Source: Polycyclovorans sp.
Lineage (GTDB): Bacteria > Pseudomonadota > Gammaproteobacteria > Nevskiales > Nevskiaceae
NCBI GenBank assembly: GCA_002706265.1
Contig: PAKU01000012.1
Span: 1-64,000 of the forward strand
Reading direction: 5' to 3'
Length of the DNA stretch: 64,000 bases
The translations under genes and the position numbers were made by a program. The notes below the pieces were generated by a model. It was not told where the DNA came from and made no database searches. It worked only from the letters and a program-made list of their open reading frames with translations. Below are positions 8,603 to 17,533 of this stretch, in pieces (within the stretch, counting starts at the first letter, position 1; the number at the start of each line of letters is the position of its first letter).

Positions 8603-9733
8603 TCACTCGCCACCCTGCCCCGAAAGCGTGCCTTCGGCGGCCATGGCCGCAAATTCATCGGTGAAGCGCAGCTTCACGTTGTCGGCATTGCCGGTGATCT
8701 TGCCGCCGGGATAGGCAATGCCGACCGCACCCGCGTCCTTGGCGCCCTCACCGAGCAGTCCGTGGGCGAACGAAAAGGCTGCGACCTTCTCCATGGTCTG
8801 CGGCAGTTCCGGGCTGGCCGTAAAGCGGGCCGCGTCGGCCGGCTCATAGAACATGCGCGTGGCGGCAAGCTGCGCTTCGTAACCCGCCAGATCGGTGCCC
8901 GAGGCCTGCGCCATGTGGGTGCGCGCGGCAATCCCCGCCTCGTCCTCGCCCGACATGATGGCCATGATCTCGTACCAGGCACCGATCAGCGCTTTGCCCA
9001 GCTCGGGGTGCGCCTGCAGCGTGGCGGTGTTGACCACCATCAGGTCGATGATCTCGCCGGGAATCTGGCTGGAATCGAATACCTTGCTGACCGACGGCGT
9101 CGCGACGATCTCGGCCAGCAGCGGGTTCCAGGTCACCGTGGCCTGAACGTCTTTGGCGGCAAAGGCGGCAACGATGTCGGCGTCGGAGGTGTTGACCACC
9201 GAGATGTCGCGCTCGCTCATCGCCACGCTTTCCAGGCCGCGGGCCAGCAGGTAATGCGAGACCGACAGCTCCACCAGATTGACCGGCAGGCCCTTGATGT
9301 CGGCCAGCGTCTTGTCGGCCCCCTTGAGCACGATGCCGTCGTTGCCGTTGGAGAAGTCACCGACCACCAGCGCGGTGCTGTCGACGCCCCCGGCCGCGGG
9401 GATGGTCAGCGCGTCCATGTTGGTCATCGAGCAGCCATCGAACTGCCCGGCGGTGTACTGGTTGATCGACTCGACGTAATCGTTGATCTGCACCACGTCG
9501 ATGGCAATGCCGTACCGGTCGGCCCACTTGGCCACGATGCCCTTGGCGGCGCCGTATTCCCAGGGCATCCATCCCGCGTAGATGGTCCAGCAGACCTTGA
9601 AGCTCGGCGTTTCAACCGCCGCAGTGCGGACCGGGGCATCGGCCGGGGGCGGCTCATTCTTCGAGCAGGCGGCCAAGGTCGCGGCACACCATAACAGTGC
9701 GAAGGGGGCCAAACGGGTGCGTGATCCAAGCAT
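8603..9733 (-). CDS. Substrate-binding lipoprotein of the carboxylase-linked ABC transporter
   Basis: A 376-residue periplasmic binding protein of the NMT1/THI5-like class found next to urea-carboxylase-type genes. The signal peptide ends in a lipobox, LAAC, with Cys23, so it should be a lipoprotein. Family motifs include FKVCWTIYAGWMPWEYG, DGCSMTNMDALTIPAAGG and NPLLAEIV. It is the first gene after the guanidine-I riboswitch, about 65 bp downstream of the aptamer, so its expression should respond to guanidine. AGAGG is a fair ribosome-binding site before ATG 9733. Confidence 0.87.
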   Translation of the reverse strand: MLGSRTRLAPFALLWCAATLAACSKNEPPPADAPVRTAAVETPSFKVCWTIYAGWMPWEYGAAKGIVAKWADRYGIAIDVVQINDYVESINQYTAGQFDGCSMTNMDALTIPAAGGVDSTALVVGDFSNGNDGIVLKGADKTLADIKGLPVNLVELSVSHYLLARGLESVAMSERDISVVNTSDADIVAAFAAKDVQATVTWNPLLAEIVATPSVSKVFDSSQIPGEIIDLMVVNTATLQAHPELGKALIGAWYEIMAIMSGEDEAGIAARTHMAQASGTDLAGYEAQLAATRMFYEPADAARFTASPELPQTMEKVAAFSFAHGLLGEGAKDAGAVGIAYPGGKITGNADNVKLRFTDEFAAMAAEGTLSGQGGE

Positions 9734-9797
9734 GGCAATACCTCTGGTTGAGTGACGGTTACCGGGCGGACAGCGGGACGACTCGCAGCACTACGCT

Positions 9798-9898
9798 GTT
9801 GATCTCCCGGGCTTTTATCCCGCCGTGTAACCCCCGAACCGGAGGTCGCCAACTCTCGGACCAGCATCTGCTGACGCAGACCGGAACCCTAGTCGACC
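9798..9898 (-). promoter_or_regulatory. Guanidine-I riboswitch (ykkC/yxkD class aptamer)
   Basis: Read on the minus strand, this leader has the highly conserved aptamer strings in order: CTAGGGTTCCG (about 9893-9883), GCTGGTCCGAGAG (about 9868-9856), and ACACGGCGGGATAAAAGCCCGGGAGA split over 9829-9803. These match the guanidine-I consensus closely. It lies in the 5' leader of the ABC transporter, deiminase and carboxylase run. I could not identify the expression platform with confidence; the 65 bases before the ATG could fold to occlude the ribosome-binding site. Confidence 0.92.
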
Positions 9899-9955
9899 AT
9901 TGCCAATCATCAAACCCTTCAAGAGCCAGCCGCAATGCAAGCCCCGCACCTAATT

Positions 9956-9972
9956 GCACGCCAGAAGCGTGC
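9956..9972 (-). terminator. Short hairpin after urtE
   Basis: Perfect 6-bp arms GCACGC and GCGTGC around a 5-base loop lie just downstream of the urtE stop. On the minus strand the tail is AATTAGG, not a good U-tract, so it may be only a weak terminator or an RNA-stabilising end separating the urt genes from the riboswitch transcript. Confidence 0.35.
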
Positions 9973-9988
9973 CACGACAGACCCCGGC

Positions 9989-10705
9989 CTAAACGCTGAG
10001 GTGCCTGCGCACCAACGCGTCCGAAAGCGCGTCGATGGCCCCTTGGGCGGCCAGCCGCCCCTTGTCGAGAATGCGGAAGTCGGTGGCGACGCGGCGGGCG
10101 AAGGGCAGCTTCTGCTCCACCAACAAGACCGTGAGCCCGGTGTCCCGATTGAGGCGGATCAACAGGTCGCCGATCTCGGCGACGATGTTGGGCTGAATGC
10201 CTTCGCAGGGCTCATCGAGAATCAGCAGCCTGGGGTTGAACACCAGCGCGCGGCCGATGGCGAGCTGCTGCTGCTGGCCGCCGGACAGATCACCGCCGCG
10301 CCGCCGCAGCATTTTCTTCAGCACCGGAAAGGTGTCGTAGATCGGCTCCAGCGCCGCGCGGTTGCGGTCGGGTCGCACGTAGACGCCAAGCTGCAGATTC
10401 TCTTCGACGGTGAGCTGCGGAAAAATCTCCCGCCCCTGGGGCACGTAGCCGATGCCCAGCCCGGCGCGCTGCTCGGCCGCGCGGCGCAGCAGGTCATCGC
10501 CGCCGAACTGGATGCTGCCTTCGCGGATGGGCAGCAGGCCCATCACGCACTTCAGCAGGGTGGTCTTGCCCATGCCGTTGCGGCCCATCAGGCAGGTGAT
10601 GGAGCCCTGCCTCACGTCCAGGTCCACGTCCCAGAGGATGTGGCTGCCGCCATAGAACTGGTTGACGCCGCGGGTCTGCAGCAGCGTTGCGGTCGGGGTC
10701 GTCAT
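9989..10705 (-). CDS. urtE: Urea ABC transporter ATP-binding protein UrtE
   Basis: About 238 residues from ATG 10705. It is a LivF-like ATPase with Walker A GRNGMGKTT at residues 41-49, signature LSGGQQQQLAIGRAL and Walker B RLLILDEPCEGIQP. The CEGIQP string is typical of UrtE. It is the last gene of the urtABCDE block and is separated from urtD by 1 bp. It energises high-affinity urea uptake together with UrtD. Confidence 0.93.
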   Translation of the reverse strand: MTTPTATLLQTRGVNQFYGGSHILWDVDLDVRQGSITCLMGRNGMGKTTLLKCVMGLLPIREGSIQFGGDDLLRRAAEQRAGLGIGYVPQGREIFPQLTVEENLQLGVYVRPDRNRAALEPIYDTFPVLKKMLRRRGGDLSGGQQQQLAIGRALVFNPRLLILDEPCEGIQPNIVAEIGDLLIRLNRDTGLTVLLVEQKLPFARRVATDFRILDKGRLAAQGAIDALSDALVRRHLSV

Positions 10706-10706
10706 G

Positions 10707-11539
<833 letters not shown>

Positions 11540-11543
<4 letters not shown>

Positions 11544-12634
11544 GCGGTGCCTCCCTTGCGGCGGGCCAGCAGCCCGACCACGCCGCGCGGCAGCGCCAGG
11601 GTGACTGCCACGAACAGGGCGCCCAGCGCGTACAGCCAGATTTCAGGGAAGGCGGTGGTGAACCAGGTCTTGGCGTAGTTGACGATGCCCGCGCCCAACG
11701 CGGCGCCGTACAGCGTGCCGCGCCCGCCCACCGCCACCCACACCACGGCCTCGATGGAGTTGATGGGCGAAAACTCGCCGGGATTGATGATGCCCACCTG
11801 CGGCACGTACAGCGCCCCGGCAATGCCGGCCAGCATTGCCGAAAAGGTGAACAACGCCAGCTTGTAATACTCGACGCGGTAGCCGATGAAGCGGGTGCGG
11901 CTCTCGGCATCGCGGATTGCCTCGATGATGCGACCGAAGCGCGAGCCGGTGATGTAGCGGCAGGCCAGATAGCCCAGGGTCAGCGCCACCACCGTGGCCA
12001 GAAACAGGCCCACGCGGGTGTGCTGCGACTGCAGGCTGTAGCCGAGAATGTCCTTGAAATCGGTGAGGCCGTTGTTGCCGCCAAAGCCCATTTCGTTGCG
12101 GAAGAAGGCCAGCATCAAGGCATAGGTCAGCGCCTGGGTGATGATCGACAGATACACCCCGCCCACCCGCGAGCGGAAGGCCAGCCAGCCGAAGGCGAAG
12201 GCGAGAACGCCGGGCGCCAGCAGCACCATCAGCATCGCGAACCAGAACTGGTCGAAGCCCCACCAGTACCACGGCAGCGCCTCCCAGTTGAGGAACACCA
12301 TGAAGTCGGGCAGCTCGGCATTGCCGTACATGCCGCGCGTGCCGATCTGGCGCATCAGGTACATGCCCATGGCGTAGCCGCCCAGCGCAAAGAACGCCGT
12401 GTGCCCGAGGCTGAGAATGCCGCAGTAGCCCCAGATCAGGTCGATGGCAATTGCCAGCAACGCGTAGCTCAGGTACTTGCCCAGCAGGGTGACCCAGTAA
12501 TCGGGCAGGTGCAGTGCGGCGTCGGGCGCCAGCCCCAGGTTCAGCACCGGCACCACCACCGCCAGCAGCGCCATCACCGCGAGGAAGATGGCGCCCCCCC
12601 GCCCGCCGCGCATCAATAACGAACGAGGCGTCAT
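11540..12634 (-). CDS. urtC: Urea ABC transporter permease UrtC
   Basis: About 364 residues from ATG 12634 (MTPRSLLMRGG). It is a LivM-like permease with many hydrophobic segments and the conserved LIWGYCGILSLGHTAFFALGG near residue 70. The GGRGTLYGAALGAG and YYKLALFTFSAMLAGIAGAL motifs match UrtC. The start shares one base with the urtB stop (TGATG), which fixes the start and implies coupling. Confidence 0.93.
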
Positions 12635-14265
12635 CAGTGGCCCTCCGCCGCGCGGCCTTTTTGCGGGAACAGGCCCTTGGGTCGGCGCTGGATGAACAGG
12701 ATCAGCCCGATCAGCACCAGAATCTTCGCCATCACCGCGCCTGCGGCGGGCTCCAGCAACTTGTTGAGCACACCCAGGCTGAGGCCGCTGATCAGGGTGC
12801 CCCACAGGTTCCCCACCCCGCCGAAGACCACCACCATGAACGAGTCAACGATGTAGGCCTGCCCCAGATTCGGCCCCACATTGGTGAGCTGCGACAGCGC
12901 CACCCCGGCGATGCCGGCAATGCCGGAGCCGAGGCCGAAGGTCAGGGCATCGACCCGCGCGGTGCGAACGCCCATGGCCTTGGCCATGGCGCGGTTTTGC
13001 GACACCGCCCGCACCTTCAGGCCCAGCGAGGTGCGGTTCATCACCAGCAACAGCAGGGCAAACACCACCAGCATGAAGAGGATGATCGCCAGCCGGTTGT
13101 AGGTGACCGAGAACAGGTCATTGATCTGCCACAGCCCCTGCATCCAGTCGGGCGAGGTCACCGACCGGTTCAGCGGCGAAAAGATCGACCGCACCACCTG
13201 CTGCAGAATCAGCGACAGACCAAAGGTCGCCAGCAGGGTTTCCAGCGGCCGCCCGTACAGAAAGCGGATGATGCCGCGCTCGATGGCCACGCCCACCAGG
13301 CCCGACACCAGAAAGGCGGCGGGCACCGCCAGCACCAGTGCGAGGCCAATGTGGTTGGGCAGCAACAGCTGCATCACATACGTGGTGTAGGCGCCCAGCA
13401 TGATCAGCTCGCCATGCGCCATGTTGATGACGCCCATCACGCCGAAGCTGATCGCCAGCCCGATGGCCGCCAGCACCAGCACCGAGCCCAGCGACAGGCC
13501 GAAGAACAGGGTTTCGAGTGCGCCGTAGATTTCGCGCCAGCCATCGATGCCGGCCACCACGCGACTTGCCGCGGCGCGAACGGCGGCGTCCGGTTCATGG
13601 GCCGGGTCGGTCAACGGCTTCACGCGGTTGTAGACCAGATTGCGCTGCTCGCCGTCCAGAACCTCGATGGCGGCCAGCCGCAAGGCGGGGTCGTCGTCCT
13701 TGAGTTGATACACCGCCAGGGCAATGTCGATTTCGCGGCGCACCGCAGCGGCATCATCGGTGGCCTGCTGCGCCCGCAGCAGCGCCAGCACATCGTCATC
13801 GAGGTCGCCGCTCAGTTCGCGCACGGCGGCGATCCGCACCTTGGCGTCGGGATCGACGAGATCGAACTGGGCCAGCCCCACCTTCAGGGCGGCGCGCAGG
13901 CTGTTGTTGGTGCGGATGCGGTCGCGGCTGCCCAGCGACACGTCTGCGGGATTCAGGGTCAGGGCGTCGCGCCAGACCGGCTCGGCGTCTGCCGTTGTGT
14001 CGGCGTCGGCGATGAACACGCCGCGGTCATCGGCATACAGCCGGTTGTCGAGCATGGCCGCCAGCAGCGGCCGGGCATTGGGGTGCCCTTGTGTCACCAG
14101 TGCCGCCACCAGGGCGGCCTTTTCACGAAAGCTGGCCTCGGGCAGCGCCTGCACGGCCTCGGCATAGGCCGCATCAGGCGGGGCGGCATGGGCCAAACCG
14201 GCCAGCAGCACCAGTGCCCACACGGCCATGCAGCGGTGCATCGAGTGGAGGAGCGGGCGGTTCAT
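12634..14265 (-). CDS. urtB: Urea ABC transporter permease UrtB
   Basis: 543 residues. It has a signal-like hydrophobic N-terminus, then about 220 residues of Ala-rich helical repeat-like sequence (periplasmic in UrtB proteins), then a LivH-like permease with LSLGSVLVLAAIGLAISFG and INMAHGELIMLGAYTTYV. The Leu-rich C-terminus ends in a basic tail (FIQRRPKGLFPQKG). The long extracytoplasmic N-domain distinguishes UrtB from amino-acid LivH permeases and supports urea as substrate. Confidence 0.92.
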   Translation of the reverse strand: MNRPLLHSMHRCMAVWALVLLAGLAHAAPPDAAYAEAVQALPEASFREKAALVAALVTQGHPNARPLLAAMLDNRLYADDRGVFIADADTTADAEPVWRDALTLNPADVSLGSRDRIRTNNSLRAALKVGLAQFDLVDPDAKVRIAAVRELSGDLDDDVLALLRAQQATDDAAAVRREIDIALAVYQLKDDDPALRLAAIEVLDGEQRNLVYNRVKPLTDPAHEPDAAVRAAASRVVAGIDGWREIYGALETLFFGLSLGSVLVLAAIGLAISFGVMGVINMAHGELIMLGAYTTYVMQLLLPNHIGLALVLAVPAAFLVSGLVGVAIERGIIRFLYGRPLETLLATFGLSLILQQVVRSIFSPLNRSVTSPDWMQGLWQINDLFSVTYNRLAIILFMLVVFALLLLVMNRTSLGLKVRAVSQNRAMAKAMGVRTARVDALTFGLGSGIAGIAGVALSQLTNVGPNLGQAYIVDSFMVVVFGGVGNLWGTLISGLSLGVLNKLLEPAAGAVMAKILVLIGLILFIQRRPKGLFPQKGRAAEGH

Positions 14266-14296
14266 GGTGATCCTGATTCAGTGAGGCGGTGAAAGA

Positions 14297-14318
14297 CCCT
14301 CTCCCCTGCGGGAGAGGG
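14297..14318 (-). repeat. Intercistronic hairpin between urtA and urtB
   Basis: A perfect 9-bp inverted repeat (CCCTCTCCC / GGGAGAGGG) with a 4-base loop lies 28 bp after the urtA stop. There is no U-tract on the minus strand. Such hairpins often protect the upstream binding-protein message from 3' decay or attenuate read-through, which would give more UrtA than permease; that role is inference. Confidence 0.5.
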
Positions 14319-14346
14319 CTTGAACGCGAAGGCTGACGCGGCTTGC

Positions 14347-15618
14347 TCAGTACACCTGCCCTGAGCACTCCTTGGTTTCGGTGTTGTAGTTGCCGCACTT
14401 CAGATCGACCCAATCGGCTTCGATGACCTTGCTGGCCGGCAGGAAGTCGGACCAGGCGTCGCCCGGCACGGTGCCGTCGGTTTCCCACACCACGTCGAAC
14501 TGGCCGTTCTTGGTGATTTCACCAATCAGCACCGGCTTGGTGATGTGGTGGTTGGGCAACATCTTGGCCACGCCGCCGGTGAGGTTGGGCGTTTCAAGAC
14601 CCGGCAGGGCCGCCAGCACCTTGTCCACATCGGTCGTGCCGGCCTTCTCCACCGCCTGCGCCCAAAGATTGAAGCCCACGTAGTGCGCTTCCATCGGGTC
14701 GTTGGTGACGCGCTTCTGGCTCTTGATAAAGGTCTGCCACTGCTTGATGAACGCGGCGTTCTCAGGCGTGTCGACGCTCATGAAGTAGTTCCAGGCGGCC
14801 AGATGGCCGACCAGCGGGCCGGTGTCGATGCCAGAGAGTTCTTCCTCACCCACCGAGAAGGCGACAACCGGAATGTCTTCGGCCGAAATCTTCTGGTTGC
14901 CCAGCTCCTTGTAGAACGGCACGTTGGCGTCGCCGTTGATGGTCGAGACCACTGCCGTCTTCTTGCCGGCCGAACCGAAGGCCTTGATGTCGGAGACGAT
15001 GGACTGCCAGTCGGAGTGCCCGAAGGGCGTGTAATTGACCATGATGTCTTCGGCCGCGACGCCCTTGGCTTTCAGATACGCCTCAAGAATCTTGTTGGTG
15101 GTGCGCGGGTAGACATAGTCGGTCCCGGCCAACACCCAGCGTTCGACTTCAAGATCGTTCATCAGGTAATCCACCGCCGGAATCGCCTGCTGGTTGGGCG
15201 CGGCGCCGGTGTAGATCACGTTCTTGGACGACTCTTCGCCCTCGTACTGCACCGGGTAGAACAGCAGGCCGTTCAGCTCTTCGAACACCGGCAGCACGCT
15301 CTTGCGCGACACCGAGGTCCAGCAGCCGAAGACCACATCGACCTTGTCCTTGGCCAGAAGCTCACGGGCGCGCTCGGCAAACAGCGGCCAGTTTGAAGCC
15401 GGGTCGACCACCACGGCTTCGAGCTTCTTGCCCAGCAGGCCGCCCTTCTTGTTCTGCTCTTCCACCAGCATCAGAACCGTGTCCTTCAGCGTGGTTTCGG
15501 AGATGGCCATCGTGCCGGAGAGCGAGTGCAGCACGCCCACCTTGATGGTGTCGGCCGCCTGCGCCGCCACACTGGCGGCGCCGAGTGCGGCGGCGGTAAG
15601 AATGGATTTGAGTTTCAT
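14347..15618 (-). CDS. urtA: Urea ABC transporter substrate-binding protein UrtA
   Basis: About 423 residues from ATG 15618, preceded by AGGAGC. A Sec signal peptide (MKLKSILTAAALGAASVAAQA) precedes TIKVGVLHSLSGTMAISE, the classic start of UrtA/AmiC-type periplasmic binding proteins. VDPASNWPLFAERARELL, FGCWTSVSRKSVLPV and PVQYEGEESSKNVIYTGAAP are UrtA hallmarks. It is the first gene of urtABCDE and lies about 100 bp after the porin gene. Confidence 0.95.
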   Translation of the reverse strand: MKLKSILTAAALGAASVAAQAADTIKVGVLHSLSGTMAISETTLKDTVLMLVEEQNKKGGLLGKKLEAVVVDPASNWPLFAERARELLAKDKVDVVFGCWTSVSRKSVLPVFEELNGLLFYPVQYEGEESSKNVIYTGAAPNQQAIPAVDYLMNDLEVERWVLAGTDYVYPRTTNKILEAYLKAKGVAAEDIMVNYTPFGHSDWQSIVSDIKAFGSAGKKTAVVSTINGDANVPFYKELGNQKISAEDIPVVAFSVGEEELSGIDTGPLVGHLAAWNYFMSVDTPENAAFIKQWQTFIKSQKRVTNDPMEAHYVGFNLWAQAVEKAGTTDVDKVLAALPGLETPNLTGGVAKMLPNHHITKPVLIGEITKNGQFDVVWETDGTVPGDAWSDFLPASKVIEADWVDLKCGNYNTETKECSGQVY

Positions 15619-15647
15619 TGCAGATGCTCCTGGGTTGAGGTGTCGAT

Positions 15648-15679
15648 CACTGCGCCTGCCGGAGATGGCAGGCGCAGTG
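15648..15679 (-). terminator. Strong hairpin between the porin gene and urtA
   Basis: A perfect 13-bp inverted repeat, CACTGCGCCTGCC / GGCAGGCGCAGTG, with a 6-base loop. No U-tract follows on the minus strand, so it is either a factor-assisted terminator for the porin transcript or an RNA-stabilising structure in the urtA leader. A second, weaker repeat (GCTGAT / ATCAGC, 15687-15706) lies just upstream. Confidence 0.45.
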
Positions 15680-15715
15680 CGATGACGCTGATCAGGTTCA
15701 ATCAGCGCCTGGGGC

Positions 15716-16726
15716 TCAGAATGTGAAGAGGGCTTCGAGGGCGAATGAATCCGAGTCACCGTTGGTCTCGGAGCTGTCCATTCGATACTCGGTCACGAAC
15801 AACAGGTTGTCGCCGACCTTGTAGCTGGGCGACAGCGTGATGGCGTCACCGTCGTCGACGATAGCCCCGCCGGCGCTGTTGATCTCGAAGTCGTGATAAC
15901 GCACCGTGAAGCCGAAGGGACCGGTGGCGTAGTTGGCCATCAGCAGAAAGCCGTCGCCATCGCCGTCGGCATTGGCCGCCATGGACCCGTACTCGACGGT
16001 GTTGTACTCGGCCGCGAAGGTGAATCCGGCGACCGCATAAGACGTCCAGACGTTGATGATGTCGGTGTCGGAGTCCTGGTCCGAGATGTAGAACGCTTTG
16101 GCGGTCAGCCCTTCCACGGGCATCAGCGCCAGGCCGAACTCGTAACCCATCTCGTCATCGACGCCTTGGACATTGTTCCGGTCCAGCGGATTGAAGGCAC
16201 TGGTGACCACCGAGCCCATGACCGCGAAGCTGCCACCGTCGAAATAGCCCGAGACGCCGTTCTGATAGAAGCCGTAGAAGTACTGCGCGTAGCCGGTGCC
16301 GCTGTACTGGAACAGGCCGGTGGGCTCTTCGGTTTCCCAGCCGGTGTAGCTCAAAAAGCGCCCCGCTTTCACGCTGAACTGTTCGGTGAACGCCTTGGTG
16401 ACGAACGCCTGCTCGACAAAGGTTTCGTCATCGCTGCCATCGAAACCGTCGCCATATTCGATGTCGACCTGTGCGGAGACACCGCTGGAACCGGCGTACT
16501 TGAAGGTGGTCTCGAACTGATCGATGCCAATGCTTTCGGTGCTGGATCCGCCGTCAGGGCTGGTCGAGAAATACGACATGTCCAGAAAGCCGGTGATGCT
16601 GATGCCATTGCCCAACTCGATTTCGGCGTGGGCGACCGGAATACTGCCCACCGCGCCGACGGCCACCAGCGCTGCGGCCCCTGCCCAAGCCTGCGCCCGG
16701 GGTTTACCTGCATGTTGCTGCTTCAT
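15716..16726 (-). CDS. Outer-membrane porin, possibly for urea or guanidine entry
   Basis: 336 residues. A signal peptide ends at ...VAHA, followed by a beta-barrel-like sequence with alternating aromatic and polar residues, acidic loops rich in Asp and Gly (DGGSSTESIG, NADGDGDGF) and a C-terminal Phe (EALFTF) as recognised by the BAM complex. It resembles short anion- or solute-selective Gram-negative porins. Its position between the GntR regulator and urtA suggests a dedicated outer-membrane entry route for the island's substrates (inference). Confidence 0.75.
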   Translation of the reverse strand: MKQQHAGKPRAQAWAGAAALVAVGAVGSIPVAHAEIELGNGISITGFLDMSYFSTSPDGGSSTESIGIDQFETTFKYAGSSGVSAQVDIEYGDGFDGSDDETFVEQAFVTKAFTEQFSVKAGRFLSYTGWETEEPTGLFQYSGTGYAQYFYGFYQNGVSGYFDGGSFAVMGSVVTSAFNPLDRNNVQGVDDEMGYEFGLALMPVEGLTAKAFYISDQDSDTDIINVWTSYAVAGFTFAAEYNTVEYGSMAANADGDGDGFLLMANYATGPFGFTVRYHDFEINSAGGAIVDDGDAITLSPSYKVGDNLLFVTEYRMDSSETNGDSDSFALEALFTF

Positions 16727-16763
16727 GTGTGAGCTCCCAAAGTGTGACTGCCTTTGAACGGGC

Positions 16764-16781
16764 CACCGGCCGATGCCGGTG
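16764..16781 (-). repeat. Hairpin between gntR and porin genes
   Basis: Perfect 7-bp arms CACCGGC / GCCGGTG with a 4-base loop lie between the regulator stop and the porin start. No U-tract is seen. Confidence 0.35.
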
Positions 16782-16811
16782 ACGGGTTCCCCTCCCTACT
16801 GCCTGCGGTTG

Positions 16812-17528
16812 TCATTCCGGACCTCTGCGGGCCGTGTGCAGCATGTGAACGGTGATCTTGCGAACCTCCGCCTTGCTTTCTTCGATGTGGGTCTTGAGCA
16901 GCAGCTGGCCCTGGTCGGCGCGGCGCTGCAGCACGGCACGCAGAATCTTTCCGTGCTCGGTGTAGGTGGCGTCGATGCGCGGCGGCTTGGTGAAGTCGAG
17001 CCTGCGGATGATGCGAATGCGCTCGGTCACCGCGTGGTGCATCTGGGCCATTTCGACGTTGCCGGTGCCCTCGACCAGCATTTCGTGAAAGCGCTCGTCG
17101 AGCTGCGACACCGTGGCCCCGTCACTGAGCCGCTCACCGGCCGGAACCAGCCAGATCTGCTTCAGGTCGTTGAGCGTGGCCGGCGGCACTTCCATCTCGC
17201 AGAGGCGCTTCACGGCCGCCGTTTCGATGATGATGCGCACGTCGTACAGGTCTTCGAACGACTTGAAATCAAACGGCCGGATCTGCCAGCCGCTGCGGTA
17301 CAGCACGTCGACATAGCCTTCGCGCTGCAGGCGAAACAGCGCCTCGCGCACCGGCGTGCGGCTGGCCTGCACGCGCTCGGCGATCTCGTTTTCGCTGAAG
17401 CGGTCACCGGGCAGCAGGCGAAACTCGAAGATGTCCTGCTTGAGCTGGTTGTAGATGCGATCGGCAAGGTTCTCGCCGCGATCCTTGCCGCGCCGGATGG
17501 GACTGATCTTGCGGGTGTCCATGGCCAT
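16812..17528 (-). CDS. GntR-family (FCD/FadR-type) transcriptional regulator
   Basis: 238 residues. The N-terminal winged helix is GntR-like (LADRIYNQLKQDIFEFRLLPGDR, then SENEIAERVQASRTPVREAL near residues 45-64). The C-terminal FCD all-helical ligand domain has the expected D-x-x-x-R and His residues (DVRIIIE, FHEML, EHGKIL). It lies 5 bp after the urea carboxylase stop and upstream of porin and urtA. It probably senses a pathway metabolite and controls the island; an inverted repeat at the atzF promoter is a candidate operator. Confidence 0.9.
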   Translation of the reverse strand: MAMDTRKISPIRRGKDRGENLADRIYNQLKQDIFEFRLLPGDRFSENEIAERVQASRTPVREALFRLQREGYVDVLYRSGWQIRPFDFKSFEDLYDVRIIIETAAVKRLCEMEVPPATLNDLKQIWLVPAGERLSDGATVSQLDERFHEMLVEGTGNVEMAQMHHAVTERIRIIRRLDFTKPPRIDATYTEHGKILRAVLQRRADQGQLLLKTHIEESKAEVRKITVHMLHTARRGPE

Positions 17529-17533
17529 GTCCC

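Noticed and set aside
9959-9975. Possible sigma-54 promoter (TGGCACG-N4-TGGCG) upstream of the riboswitch
   Set aside because: The -12 half reads TGGCG rather than TTGCW, and the match is explained by the perfect hairpin GCACGC / GCGTGC after urtE.
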